From the NCBI RefSeq assembly GCF_017876405.1, contig NZ_JAGINW010000001.1, positions 9,747,203 to 9,811,202 of the forward strand: a DNA stretch of 64,000 nt, read 5' to 3'. The notes under the pieces are model-generated. The model was not told the origin of the DNA. It saw only the letters and a list, made by a program, of their open reading frames with translations, and searched no databases. The stretch comes from Kibdelosporangium banguiense. GTDB lineage: Bacteria > Actinomycetota > Actinomycetes > Mycobacteriales > Pseudonocardiaceae. Position 1 is the stretch's first letter. Every line of letters starts with the position of its first letter. A program made the position numbers and the translations under genes. Positions 8,624 to 19,194 of this stretch are shown piece after piece.

Positions 8624-9832
8624 CACAACCCTGGTTTGTCTTGGTGGAGAGCAACACCACAGGCACCGGCAAGGACTTCGCGGAGTCGGCCCGGCGGCAC
8701 GGGCTGCGGCCGGTACTGCTTGCCCGCTCCCCTGCCCGATATCCCTACGCAGCCGAACTGGGCCTGGACACCCGCGAGGTGGACACTTGTTGTGCCGCAA
8801 CGGTGACAGCGGTCTGCCGCCAGTTGATGCCGACGGGTCTCGCCGGTGTCACCAGCAGCAGCGAGTACTTCATGCACACCGCAGCGTCGGTCGCCGCTGA
8901 GCTGGGTCTGCCGGGGCCCGACCCGGCGGCCGTCGCGCGGTGCCGGGACAAGGCCACACAACGACAATGGCTGGCTAGTCACGGCGTGCCGGTGCCCGAC
9001 TTCGCGGTGTGCCAGACGCGGGTACAGGCGCACGATGCCGCCTGGACCATGGCGTCGCCGGTGGTGGTCAAACCCTTACGAGGCTCTGGATCTGAGGGCG
9101 TGCGCGCCTGTGCCGACCCGTACACCGCCGCGAGCTGGGCAGAGCATCTGCTTGCCGGCGACGATATCGACAAGGTGCTGGTGGAGCGTGAGATCAGCGG
9201 GCCGGAGTTCTCCGTGGAGCTCGTCGACGGCGAGGTCGCCGGAATCACCGCCAAGCACCTGGGCGCCAAGCCGTACTTCGTGGAGACCGGGCACGACTTC
9301 CCCGCTCCGGTGGCTGTCCACGTCGCGGAGCGGCTCGGCTCGGTGGCTCGCGATTCGGTGCACGCACTCGGGCTCACGACCGGTCCAGCGCATATGGAAC
9401 TGCGGCTGGAGGATTCGGGCGACCCGTACGTCATCGAAGTCAACCCTCGCCTCGCCGGCGGGCTCATCCCCCGGCTGGTGCGTCATGCGACCGGGCGAGA
9501 CCTGGTCGGTGAAGTGGTGGCCGGCCTGTCCGGGCGGCCGGTCCGTCCGGTGGGCACGGGCGACCGCTACGCGTCGATCCGGTTCCTCGTGCCACCCCGG
9601 TCCGGTGTCGTGCGTGCGGTGACCGGCCTGGACCTGGCTCGCGAGCTGCCCGGCGTCGTCGAGACGAGCTGCGCGGCGACCGCCGGGACAACGATCCATA
9701 TCGGACACTCCTTCGCCGACCGCAAGGGCTACGTGATCGCGCTGAGCGGTGACGGCGAAACCGCCGGCAAGATCGCCGACCGGGCTGTCGCGGCGATCGC
9801 CATCGAGTACCTACCGCCCGGGAGTGATCACA

Positions 9833-9858
<26 letters not shown>
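8620..9858 (+). CDS. ATP-grasp ligase (L-amino acid ligase-like)
   Basis: This 412-residue protein has the ATP-grasp layout: an N-terminal pre-ATP domain, the segment VVKPLRGSGSEGV for the nucleotide phosphates, and the Mg-binding FxxxVNPRLAGG-like stretch VIEVNPRLAGG. This form is typical of BacD, carnosine-synthase and RizA-type amino acid ligases that join a carboxylate to an amine through an acyl phosphate. It begins at an ATGA overlap with the lyase gene. Its likely role is peptide or amide bond formation to the amine made by the two preceding enzymes; the substrates cannot be read from the sequence. Confidence 0.85.
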
Positions 9859-10893
<1,035 letters not shown>

Positions 10894-10897
<4 letters not shown>

Positions 10898-12924
10898 GCA
10901 CGTTCGCACCGGCGCAGACCGAGTTCCGGGCCGTGACACTGCCGGACGGGGTGTGCCGCAGGCTCGCGGCCGTCGGCCGGGACTGCGACGCGACGCTGGA
11001 CGACGTCCTGCTCGCGGTCTTCCAGGTACTCGCCGGGCGGTGGTCCGGACCTCGCGATCTCCGGGTCATCGGCTCGGTCAGCGGCGCCGCGCTCGTACTG
11101 CCCGCCGGGCTTTCGGGGTCTGTCCGGTTCGACGAACTCGTGCGGCGGGTGCGCCAGGCAGGCAGCCGCCCGGCCCGCCCTGACGCGGCGCTGCTGTTCA
11201 CTCCCGAGCCGGACGGCGGGCGGTTCGGCCACCGGCCCGAGATCGTCGGCCCGGACCTGGTCGAGTCGCTCGCAGAGGGATACACGCGGTTATGCGAACA
11301 GATCGCGGCCGGCTGCTCTGTGCGGCTCGCCGACCTCGATGTACTCGGGCCACAGCTGCGCCACGACCTGGTGCACGGGCGCAACTCGACCACGACGAAC
11401 TACCCCTTCGCCGAGGACTGCCTGCACCAGCTGGTAGAGCGGCAGGCGGATCAGTGTCCACATGAGACCGCAGTGACGTTCGGCCCGGACCGGCTCACCT
11501 ACCGGGAGCTGGACTCGGCAGCCAACCGGTTGGCGCATCACCTGATCGCCCTCGGAGTGGGCCCCGACGTCGCGGTGTGCGTGCTGCTGGACCGTTCGAT
11601 CGACTTGGTGGTCGGCCTGCTCGCCGTGCTCAAGGCAGGCGGGTGCTACGTGCCGCTCGAACCGTCCTATCCGGCCTCCCGGCTGGCGTTCATGGCCGCC
11701 GAGACGGCAGCACCGGTGCTGCTCACCCGCTCGGACCTGGCCGACCGGGTACCGGCCGCCGCGTGGACGGTGGTCACCATCGACACTGACCGGGAGCAGA
11801 TCGCCCAGCAGCCGTCGCACCGGCCGGCCAGCACTGTCACACCGGACAACCTGGCCTACGTCATCTACACGTCCGGCTCCACCGGCACGCCCAAGGGCGT
11901 GATGGCGCTGCACCGCGGCGTAGTGCACTACCTCGCCTGGTGTGGCTGGAAATACCGGGCACACGAAGGCACCGGCGCGCCAGTGCATTCACCCGTGTCC
12001 TTCGACCTGACGGTGACTGGGCTGTTCCTGCCATTGGTGTACGGCCGTACGGTCACCCTGATCCCGGAGGATGAGCATCCTGTCGTCGGCCTCAGTGACC
12101 GGTTGGCCGACGACGCCGACTACACGTTCGTCAAGCTGACTCCCGGCCACCTGCCCCTGCTGGCGCAGTGCGTGTCGGAGTCCGCGACGACCGCCGCGGC
12201 CGGAGCTCGCTGGCTGGTCGTCGGCGGCGAGCAGCTCACCGCCGAGCAGCTGGCGTTCTGGCGGGAGAACGCCCCGCATGTCATGGTGGCCAACGAGTAC
12301 GGCCACACCGAGACGTCAGTGGCATGCGTGATGGAGTGCCGGCCGGCCGGGGAGCTGACCTCGTCGCCGGTCTCCATTGGACGTCCATTTTGGAACACCC
12401 AGCTGTACGTGGTCGACGAGGAACTGAGCCTCGTGCCGCCCGGTGTGCCCGGGGAGTGCCTGACCGGCGGGATCGGCGTGACCCGGGGCTACTGGAACCG
12501 GCCGGCTCTGACCGCCGAGAAGTTCATCCCCAACCCGTTCGGCACGGGCCGTGTCTACCGCAGCGGCGACGTCGTCAGGTATCTGCCCGACGGACGGCTG
12601 GAGTTCGTCGCGCGGCTCGACCGGCAACTGAAGGTGCGCGGCTTCCGGGTCGAACCGGGCGAGATCGAGGCGAGAGTCATGGCGTATCCAGGGGTTCGCC
12701 AGGCTGTGGTGGCCATCCGCCAGGACCACCGTGAGACCCCGCGGCTGACCGCCTACGTCGAGTCGGCGCAGCCGGTGTCCACAAAGGAGCTAGGTGCCTT
12801 CGTGCGGGAACTGTTGCCGGAGTACATGGTCCCGGAGTCGGTGATCACACTCGACACGTTCCCACTCACCCCGAACGGCAAGATCGACCACAGCCGGCTG
12901 GCAGGCCTGGATCTGGTGAGATGA
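10894..12924 (+). CDS. NRPS adenylation protein with a partial condensation domain; predicted asparagine activation
   Basis: The protein has 676 residues. Residues 1-165 look like the C-terminal half of a condensation domain without the HHxxxDG half. Residues 175-670 are a full adenylation domain with YTSGSTGTPKG (325-335), NEYGHTET (467-474) and the A10 lysine in PNGKID. There is no carrier domain. Aligned to GrsA, the pocket residues are D371, L372, T375, K414, V442, G444, E468, V476, A477 plus Lys. This is close to the asparagine code DLTKLGEVGK (8 of 10). It starts at an ATGA overlap and is followed by a four-base overlap with the condensation-like gene. Confidence 0.9.
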
Positions 12925-14723
12925 CAGTGAGTCCACCCACCGGAACCGGTGCGCCACGGCGCCGCGTGCAGCTGACGCCGCTGCGCTCGATCCCGGTCGG
13001 CTTCACCGGGCGACGGGCCGCTGAGGGGCCGATGACCTTCGGCCAGCTCAACATCCTGCAGTGGCTGAGCGGCACACCCGGGCACGTCCCCGCGACCGTC
13101 TGCGATGAGCTCGAAGTGTCCGGCGAGACGTCGGTGGGCGACGTGGCGGAGATCATCGCCGTGTTGCTTGGCAGGCACGAAGGGCTGCGCACCTCGTACG
13201 TGACCGGTGAACGCCCACGTCAGCTGGTCGTCGACGCCGGTGTGCTGATGCTCGATGTCTGCTCGCTCGGCGAGGCAGGGTGGGGCGCGGCGGACCGGCC
13301 TGCCGTGGCCAAGGCGCTCATCCGGTGGCTGTCCGCCCGGGAAACGCCCGGCATGACGGACTTTCCGGTGCGGGTAGCCGTTGCCGTCGTGGACGAGCGG
13401 GTCATCGCCTGCGCCGCGGAGTTCTCTCTCATGGCGGTGGACTACCAGGCGTTGGGAATCGTCAGGCGCGAGTTCGCCGAGATGATCCGCGACCGGTCCG
13501 CGCGGCAGGTGGGTGAACCGCGCCACCAGCCCCTGGACCAGGCCGGGCTGGAGGCCACGCCTGCCGCGCGACACCAGGCGGCGACAACGCTGTGTTACTG
13601 GCAGGATCAGCTGGAGCGGATGCCTCGGCACCTGTATGTGCCCAGTGCCGGGCCGACCGGCCAGTCATTGTCGGTGGAACTGTCGTCCGTGGCCGCCGCG
13701 ATGGCGGTGCGCGCGGTGGCTGCGCGCACACGCGCCAGCGGGTCGAGCATCGTCCTCGCCGCGATCTGTGCCGTGCTCGCGCAACGCACCGGCCACCAGG
13801 AGCTGGTGTTCCCCCTGCTGTCGGGCAATCGCTTCGAACGCCGCCTGTCGCGGTATGTCGGCACGTTGGTCCAGGCCTGCGTCGCCACGGTCGAGGTCAG
13901 CAGGGCGAGCTTCGACGCGCTGGTCACACAGACCTGGACGTCGGTCATCGAGGCATGCCGCTACGGCAGGTACAACGCGTTTGATCGCGTGGCGGTAGGC
14001 AAGCGAATCGAACACGAACGGGGTCTCTGCTTCTCGTACGAGCCGTTGTTCAACAGTCTCGTGGCCGAGTCCTTGCCTGCGTTCAACGCCGGGGCCGAGT
14101 GCCGCCTGGAACAGGTGAACGCCGCGCTGCGGCAGACCGAGCTGCGATGGCGGCCGGTGCCGGGCTTCCAGGCGCCGGTCAGGTTCGGGCTCACCCAGGT
14201 CGAGGGCGTTGTCCGGCTGGAGTCGTGGAGCGCGGACTCGGGCAAGGTGCCCCGCACCGAGATGGAGTCACTGCTGCTCGCCGTCGAACGCCTGCTCGTG
14301 GCCGCGGCCCACAGTGACCTGGACGCCGGCCGGATTCGCGAAGTGATCAGTCTCGACCCGATCTCCCGCGGACCGGACTGGACTCTCGTCGATTCCTGCT
14401 GGGTGGACCTCGTCGAGGCACAGCGCCTCCTCGACGAGGCACTCGCGCCCGCGGCGGCCCGGCTCTTCCCTTCCGTCGGTGGCCGGCCACTGGTCGCGTA
14501 CCTGGTCGCGACCGAATCCGTCAGCACCCCCGAACAGGCCCATGCCCGATGCATGGCCGCCCTGCCCAACCACCCTGACGCCCTCACCCCACGCCACTAC
14601 GTACTGTGCGCGGCCACTCCGCTCGACCCAGCCAACCTCAATACCTGGCACTCGGTCCTCAGCGCCGGTACCGGCCGCGTGGATCAGCAGTCGGCGGATG
14701 CGTTGGACAGCAGCCTGCGGTAG
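12921..14723 (+). CDS. Stand-alone NRPS condensation-like protein with A-subdomain-like tail; catalytic histidine absent
   Basis: The protein has 600 residues. About 40-480 follow the condensation fold (GQLNILQW, LLGRHEGLR, SGNRFERRL). The HHxxxDG site reads SLMAVDY (169-175), with Leu170 at the catalytic histidine, so ordinary peptide-bond catalysis is doubtful. The last 120 residues match the C-terminal subdomain of an adenylation domain (LVAYL, ALPNHPDALTPRHYV), but the A10 lysine motif has become LDPANLNT. The protein at 19195 is a full-length paralogue that keeps the histidine. The 3' end overlaps the convergent adenylation gene by 40 bases. A scaffold or regulatory partner is as likely as an enzyme. 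Confidence 0.83.
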   Translation: MTVSPPTGTGAPRRRVQLTPLRSIPVGFTGRRAAEGPMTFGQLNILQWLSGTPGHVPATVCDELEVSGETSVGDVAEIIAVLLGRHEGLRTSYVTGERPRQLVVDAGVLMLDVCSLGEAGWGAADRPAVAKALIRWLSARETPGMTDFPVRVAVAVVDERVIACAAEFSLMAVDYQALGIVRREFAEMIRDRSARQVGEPRHQPLDQAGLEATPAARHQAATTLCYWQDQLERMPRHLYVPSAGPTGQSLSVELSSVAAAMAVRAVAARTRASGSSIVLAAICAVLAQRTGHQELVFPLLSGNRFERRLSRYVGTLVQACVATVEVSRASFDALVTQTWTSVIEACRYGRYNAFDRVAVGKRIEHERGLCFSYEPLFNSLVAESLPAFNAGAECRLEQVNAALRQTELRWRPVPGFQAPVRFGLTQVEGVVRLESWSADSGKVPRTEMESLLLAVERLLVAAAHSDLDAGRIREVISLDPISRGPDWTLVDSCWVDLVEAQRLLDEALAPAAARLFPSVGGRPLVAYLVATESVSTPEQAHARCMAALPNHPDALTPRHYVLCAATPLDPANLNTWHSVLSAGTGRVDQQSADALDSSLR

Positions 14724-16222
14724 TCGGTCTTCCCACTGGCCGCGGTGGTGGGCAGGGTCTTCGTGACAACAAATCTGGCCGGTACCGCCGCCACCGGCAG
14801 CCGCTCGTACAGACGCGTACGCAGGTCCGTGGGAATCATGGAGGATCCGGCTTCCAGCACAAGATGGGCGGTCAGGTGAGGCGGCCCGCCGTTCGGGTCT
14901 GGGCTGACGACCACTGCGGCGTGGTCGATGCCTGGCTGTTGCTCGAGAACGGCTTCCACCGCACGCAGGTGCACGCGAACGCCGTACAGCTTGACCTGGT
15001 CGTCGGCCCGGCCATCGAAATGCAGGACACCGTCCTGGTCGAGATGGCCGAGGTCCCCGGTATGGAAGATCGTGTCCTCTGGATGGTCCGCCGCAACGGT
15101 GAATCGCGCGCGCTCGTCGGCGGTCGCGTCGAGATAGCCGCCGCTGCCGTACGGGGTCCGGATGACTATCTCGCCGCTTTCGCCGGTCCGGGAGTGCTGC
15201 CCGTCGGCCGACTCGATCCAGGCGAGGCTGTCCGCGATCGGCCGTCCGAGCGGCTGGATGCCTGGCGTGGCGGGCTCTGGGACCTCGTACCAGCAGCGAA
15301 TGAGGGTCGTCTCGGTCGGGCCGTACAGGTTGATGATCGTGCCGTTGTACTGCAACTGGTCACGCCATCGCTCGATGAAAGCGGACTTGAGGGCTTCGCC
15401 GCTGAAGAGCAGCAGCCGTAGGTCGGGCACGCGCAGCTCTGGAGAAGCAGCCCGCAGCCAGGCCCGGGCGACAGTGGGGACGGCGTGCATCACGGTGATG
15501 CGTTCGCTGGAAACCCAAGGCAGCAGGGATGCCGGCGGCATCGGTCCGGCAGCCGGGAGACAGAGCGTCGCGCCTGAGGTCAACGGCAGGAAGACCTCGC
15601 GCAGGCTGAGATCGAACTCCACGGAGGCGAGGTGCGCCACCCGGTCGCCGGGTCCGACTTCGAAAGTTGTGCGCTGCCAATGCAGGAAGTGGGCGAGGCT
15701 GCGATGGCGGCCGATGATCCCTTTGGGACGTCCGGTCGTACCGGAGGTGAGGAAGAGGTACGCCGACTCGTCTGACGGCGGGACGTGCTGGGCCGCCAGC
15801 TCGCACATGCCAGTGCCGAACTCGATGTCGGCGATGCGGACGACCGGGATCTGCAATCCCGTCGGCACGGCGGTATCACCGACGGCGACCACGTGGTCGG
15901 CTCGATCGAGAATGTCGCGCTGGCGGGCCACCGGCAGCGCCGGGTCAGCGGGAACAAGCACCGCCCGGATGGCGAGCACGGCCGTCCACACCGCGACAAG
16001 CGTGAATCCGCGGGGACCCATTACCGCGACCCGCTGACCGCCGGCCACGCCGGCAGCGCTCAGCTTTCCGGCGACAACGGCGGCGGCATCGACCAGTTGC
16101 CGATAGGTCCATTGCCGCGAGTTCTGGGTGATCGCCGGCGCATCGGGACACACGCCCGCCCAGGTGGCGATCTTAGTCGGCACTCCCGGAAACGCCCGGC
16201 GTTCCAACGCCCCGCCGGTCAC
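14684..16222 (-). CDS. Stand-alone AMP-forming adenylation enzyme (NRPS A-domain type)
   Basis: This 512-residue protein is a complete ANL enzyme: LTSGTTGRPKG (159-169), INLYGPTETT (297-306), HTGDLGHL and the A10 lysine in AASGKTDYRR. Read against GrsA, the pocket is Asp204, Leu205, Arg208, His246 and then L, S, L, L, I, a pattern I do not recognise. The arginine may pair with an acidic group on the substrate. GTG 16222 overlaps the stop of the PCP-thioesterase gene (GTGA). With no carrier domain of its own it probably charges one of the two PCPs in this operon. Confidence 0.87.
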   Translation of the reverse strand: MTGGALERRAFPGVPTKIATWAGVCPDAPAITQNSRQWTYRQLVDAAAVVAGKLSAAGVAGGQRVAVMGPRGFTLVAVWTAVLAIRAVLVPADPALPVARQRDILDRADHVVAVGDTAVPTGLQIPVVRIADIEFGTGMCELAAQHVPPSDESAYLFLTSGTTGRPKGIIGRHRSLAHFLHWQRTTFEVGPGDRVAHLASVEFDLSLREVFLPLTSGATLCLPAAGPMPPASLLPWVSSERITVMHAVPTVARAWLRAASPELRVPDLRLLLFSGEALKSAFIERWRDQLQYNGTIINLYGPTETTLIRCWYEVPEPATPGIQPLGRPIADSLAWIESADGQHSRTGESGEIVIRTPYGSGGYLDATADERARFTVAADHPEDTIFHTGDLGHLDQDGVLHFDGRADDQVKLYGVRVHLRAVEAVLEQQPGIDHAAVVVSPDPNGGPPHLTAHLVLEAGSSMIPTDLRTRLYERLPVAAVPARFVVTKTLPTTAASGKTDYRRLLSNASADC

Positions 16223-17124
16223 GGCCGCACCTCGATCCGGGACCTGAGTTGGCGGCCGAGTTCGTCATCAGTGGCACAGACGTGCACCCGACATGAGGCC
16301 ACCGCGCCCCAGTCCAGGTCCGGCGATTGGCTGTCTGCCACCCGGAAGAGGTCAATCGTGCCGGGGTACACCTCCGGCGAGTAGCTGCGGGCCGCGATGT
16401 CGTTGGCCTGCCGTACGCGCGCCGCGCGCTGGAGGAAGTCCTCGGTTTCGTTCGGCACGTGTGCCCGCCCGATCGACGCCCCCGGCATGAGAGCGGGATC
16501 GATGACGGCGAGCAACCGCACCTGTGCGCCGGAGCCGGCCAGTTGCCGGGCCATCTCCAAGGCGATCACCGACCCGGTCGAGCAGCCGCCCAGGCAGTAA
16601 GGGCCGTCCGGCTCGACCGATCTGATGGCCTCGACATACCGGCCGGCCAGCGCCGGGATCGCCGCGAGGGGCTCCTCGCCGGAGTAAAGGCCGATGGCCT
16701 GTAAGCCGAACACGGCGAACTCGTCGCCCAGTGCGTCCGACAGCCCGCAGTACGGATCAACCTGCCCAGAGACCGGATGCACCAGGAACAACGGCGGATG
16801 GTCCTTCTCGCCGTACTGGATTTCGACCAGCGGGCCGGGCAATCGTGCGCCCAGGCCCCGCAGCTGTGCCGCCAGCTTCTCGATGTCCGGGCAGTTCGTC
16901 ACCACGTTCAGCGGGAGCTGGATCCCGAACTCCTGCAACACGGCGTCGACGACTCTCGCGGCGTCGAGCGAGTTCCCGCCCATGGCGAAGAAGTTGTCCC
17001 GGATCCCGGCCGGGAACCCGAGCACTTCCCGCCAGCACTGGGAAAGCCAGATCTCCAGGGGGTCACGGGGATGGATCCGGCGGTAGCCGACGGGATCGTC
17101 AACGGATGGACGCATCGCGTTCAC
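16219..17124 (-). CDS. Peptidyl carrier protein-thioesterase didomain lacking the usual catalytic histidine
   Basis: The protein has 301 residues. The carrier domain (20-92) has its attachment Ser52 in FFAMGGNSLDA. The thioesterase (about 100-301) has the elbow GGCSTGS with Ser182 and the acid AVIDP near Asp209. The histidine normally found in a GxH motif near the C-terminus is not there; the aligned stretch is VHVCATDDELG, and the protein ends soon after, so the domain is also short. It may not hydrolyse in the usual way. GTG 17124 overlaps the preceding ligase gene; ATG 17115 is a possible start with better spacing. Confidence 0.85.
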   Translation of the reverse strand: MNAMRPSVDDPVGYRRIHPRDPLEIWLSQCWREVLGFPAGIRDNFFAMGGNSLDAARVVDAVLQEFGIQLPLNVVTNCPDIEKLAAQLRGLGARLPGPLVEIQYGEKDHPPLFLVHPVSGQVDPYCGLSDALGDEFAVFGLQAIGLYSGEEPLAAIPALAGRYVEAIRSVEPDGPYCLGGCSTGSVIALEMARQLAGSGAQVRLLAVIDPALMPGASIGRAHVPNETEDFLQRAARVRQANDIAARSYSPEVYPGTIDLFRVADSQSPDLDWGAVASCRVHVCATDDELGRQLRSRIEVRP

Positions 17125-18592
17125 CGCCCCTGCCCGATTCGGCCAGCCGCCAGCGTTGGACCTTCCCGGCCGCCGAACGCGGGATCTCCTCGACGAACGT
17201 CACCTGTTTGGGGATCTTGTGGGTCGCCAGCCGCTGTCCGCAGTGCGCGATCAGCTCGCCGTTGCTCATGGTCGAGGACGGCTTCAGCATGACGTGCACG
17301 CCGACCACGAATCCGAGCGTTTCGTGCGGAACACCCACCGCGACTGTGTCAAGTACCTTGGGATGGCCCAGTACCACCGTCTCCACCTCACTCGGGTCGA
17401 CCTTCTCCCCGCCCACGTTGATGACGTCGTGCTTGCGCGGCTCCAGAAAGAGGTAGCCGTCGCGGTCGACCCGGCCGCGGTCACCAACTGTGGCAAACCC
17501 GTCCACTGTGGTCTCCGGCATCCGGTTGTCGACGTACCCGCGCCGTTCGGGACGTCCCGGGCTACGCATGAACACGGTTCCGACCGTCCCCGGCGGAACG
17601 CGGCGGCGGTTGTCGTCCATGATCGCTATCTGGGTGAGCACCCCGCGACCTACTGTTCCGGGGCGAGCCAGCCATTCGTCGCCACGCACTAGTGTTACGC
17701 CGATGTCCTCCGTCGCGCCGTACAGTTCGTAAAGCCGTTGTGCGCCAAGAAGATCGATCCATCCGCGCTTGGTGTCCGCGTCGCAGCGCGCGGCCGTGTG
17801 CAGCACGGCTTTGATGCTGGCGAAACTCGCCGAATCCGGCCGCAGCCGCAGTATCTCGCGCATATGGGTCGGGGTGAGCTGCATCCATTCGATCTGGTGA
17901 CCGGCCACCAGGCGGATCGTCCACGACGGCGCGAAGAACGGCTGCAGGACGGTGGTGTTCCGGTCGAGCAGCGCATCCAGGAACACGGTGAAGGGCGCTG
18001 CGTGGTAAAGGGGTCCCACGATCAGTTGCCGCTGCCCCGCACGCCACCCGGTGTTGCGGATCGCCATCGCGGGCGTGCGGGCGGGGTCGTAACCGAGTGG
18101 GTCACGATGCATCGATATCTTCGGTACCCCGGAGCTTCCCCCAGTCGCCAGCATGAAGGCGGGAGCGGCCTCCGGCCACGGCTTCGGTGCTGTCCCAGCC
18201 GCCCTCCCGATGTCGGCTTCGTGTAGCTGATGACGGCCGTCCATGACATGCACGCGCCCGAACCGCCGGCCGAGAAAGCTGAAGATGCCCGCTCTTTCAG
18301 CCGGTGGCGCGGCGGGATTCAACGGGAAAAGGGGCAGCTCCGCGGAAAGCACGGCCGCGATGCCAATTGCGGAGTGGACAGTGTTGGCTGCCTCCACGAC
18401 GACGCACGGCGTGTCTCGCCGATCCGGCAACGCCCGCAGCAAGCCGACGAGATCGTCCGTCATTTCGGCGAGCTCGCGCCAGGACAACGACTGCTCGGCC
18501 AGTTCTGTGTCGAAGCCGACCAGTGCGGTCTCCCCGGGCGCCATCCGTGCGATGTCCGCGATCCGTTGCCGGACAGAAGTCCTCATCGCCAC
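17099..18592 (-). CDS. Acyl/aryl-CoA ligase-like AMP-forming enzyme
   Basis: This 497-residue ANL enzyme is closer to acyl-CoA or aryl-acid ligases than to NRPS A domains. The A3 loop is ATGGSSGVPK, the A5 motif YELYGATED, and the C-terminal lysine is in SAAGKVQRW. It probably activates a carboxylic acid as a starter or acyl cap and passes it to CoA or to a carrier protein in the operon. The start is GTG 18592 or ATG 18586; both have a weak Shine-Dalgarno five to ten bases after the upstream stop. The substrate is unknown. Confidence 0.85.
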   Translation of the reverse strand: MAMRTSVRQRIADIARMAPGETALVGFDTELAEQSLSWRELAEMTDDLVGLLRALPDRRDTPCVVVEAANTVHSAIGIAAVLSAELPLFPLNPAAPPAERAGIFSFLGRRFGRVHVMDGRHQLHEADIGRAAGTAPKPWPEAAPAFMLATGGSSGVPKISMHRDPLGYDPARTPAMAIRNTGWRAGQRQLIVGPLYHAAPFTVFLDALLDRNTTVLQPFFAPSWTIRLVAGHQIEWMQLTPTHMREILRLRPDSASFASIKAVLHTAARCDADTKRGWIDLLGAQRLYELYGATEDIGVTLVRGDEWLARPGTVGRGVLTQIAIMDDNRRRVPPGTVGTVFMRSPGRPERRGYVDNRMPETTVDGFATVGDRGRVDRDGYLFLEPRKHDVINVGGEKVDPSEVETVVLGHPKVLDTVAVGVPHETLGFVVGVHVMLKPSSTMSNGELIAHCGQRLATHKIPKQVTFVEEIPRSAAGKVQRWRLAESGRGGERDASIR

Positions 18593-18596
18593 GGGA

Positions 18597-19136
18597 TCAC
18601 TCGCGCTCGGTGCTGACGAGGGATGCGTCCGCGCGGAGCAGGTCGGCCAGCCGCCGTACGCACGAGGCGTTCATGAACTCGTACACGTCCAGCGACCGGT
18701 CGAACTCGGCCTCGATGGCCGAGATGATGCCGAGCGCCGACAGCGAATCCCCGCCCAGTTCCAGGAAATCGTCGTGCACGCCGACCGAGGGCAGCTCGAT
18801 GAGCTCGGCCCAGATGGCCGCCAGGCGGCTTTCGACTTCGTCCCGGGGGTGTGCGTACAACGTGCATCTACCGTCCGCGATCGCCGCCTCGACGTAGCCG
18901 GCATCGACCGTCCCGTCGACCATCGGCAGCGTCTCCACAACAAGCACACCCGCCAGCGCGGCCACACCGAACTGCTGGTTGACGTAGTCACGCAGGACCG
19001 GCCCACTCCAGTACTCACGCAACTCGACAACCGCCACGACCAGCTCCTGCCCGTCGAGGCAGACGATCACGGTATCGGCTTGTTCGACGCCGGGATGTCG
19101 GCCGAGTACTCCGGAGATCTCCGACAGCGATGCCAT
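18597..19136 (-). CDS. Free adenylation C-terminal subdomain fused to a peptidyl carrier protein
   Basis: ATG 19136 is fixed by the strong GGAGGAGAAGGG ribosome-binding site just upstream, giving 179 residues. Residues 5-90 match the small C-terminal lid of adenylation domains, but the A10 motif NGKVD is DGTVD, so the catalytic lysine is Thr76. Residues 95-172 form a carrier domain with Ser131 in FLELGGDSLSA. A lid without its core cannot adenylate, so the fragment probably serves as a docking or recognition module for a separate ligase. It lies 58 bases after the condensation-like gene and 4 bases before the CoA-ligase-like gene. Confidence 0.87.
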   Translation of the reverse strand: MASLSEISGVLGRHPGVEQADTVIVCLDGQELVVAVVELREYWSGPVLRDYVNQQFGVAALAGVLVVETLPMVDGTVDAGYVEAAIADGRCTLYAHPRDEVESRLAAIWAELIELPSVGVHDDFLELGGDSLSALGIISAIEAEFDRSLDVYEFMNASCVRRLADLLRADASLVSTERE

Positions 19137-19194
19137 TTCCCTTCTCCTCCTGCACTTGGCCCTGTTTGTTCCCGGCCGGCACAGCGCCGGCCGG

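Noticed and set aside
14684..14723. Possible annotation error at the convergent overlap of the condensation-like and adenylation genes
   Set aside because: Both frames keep recognisable sequence up to or very near their stops, so a true 40-base convergent overlap is accepted.
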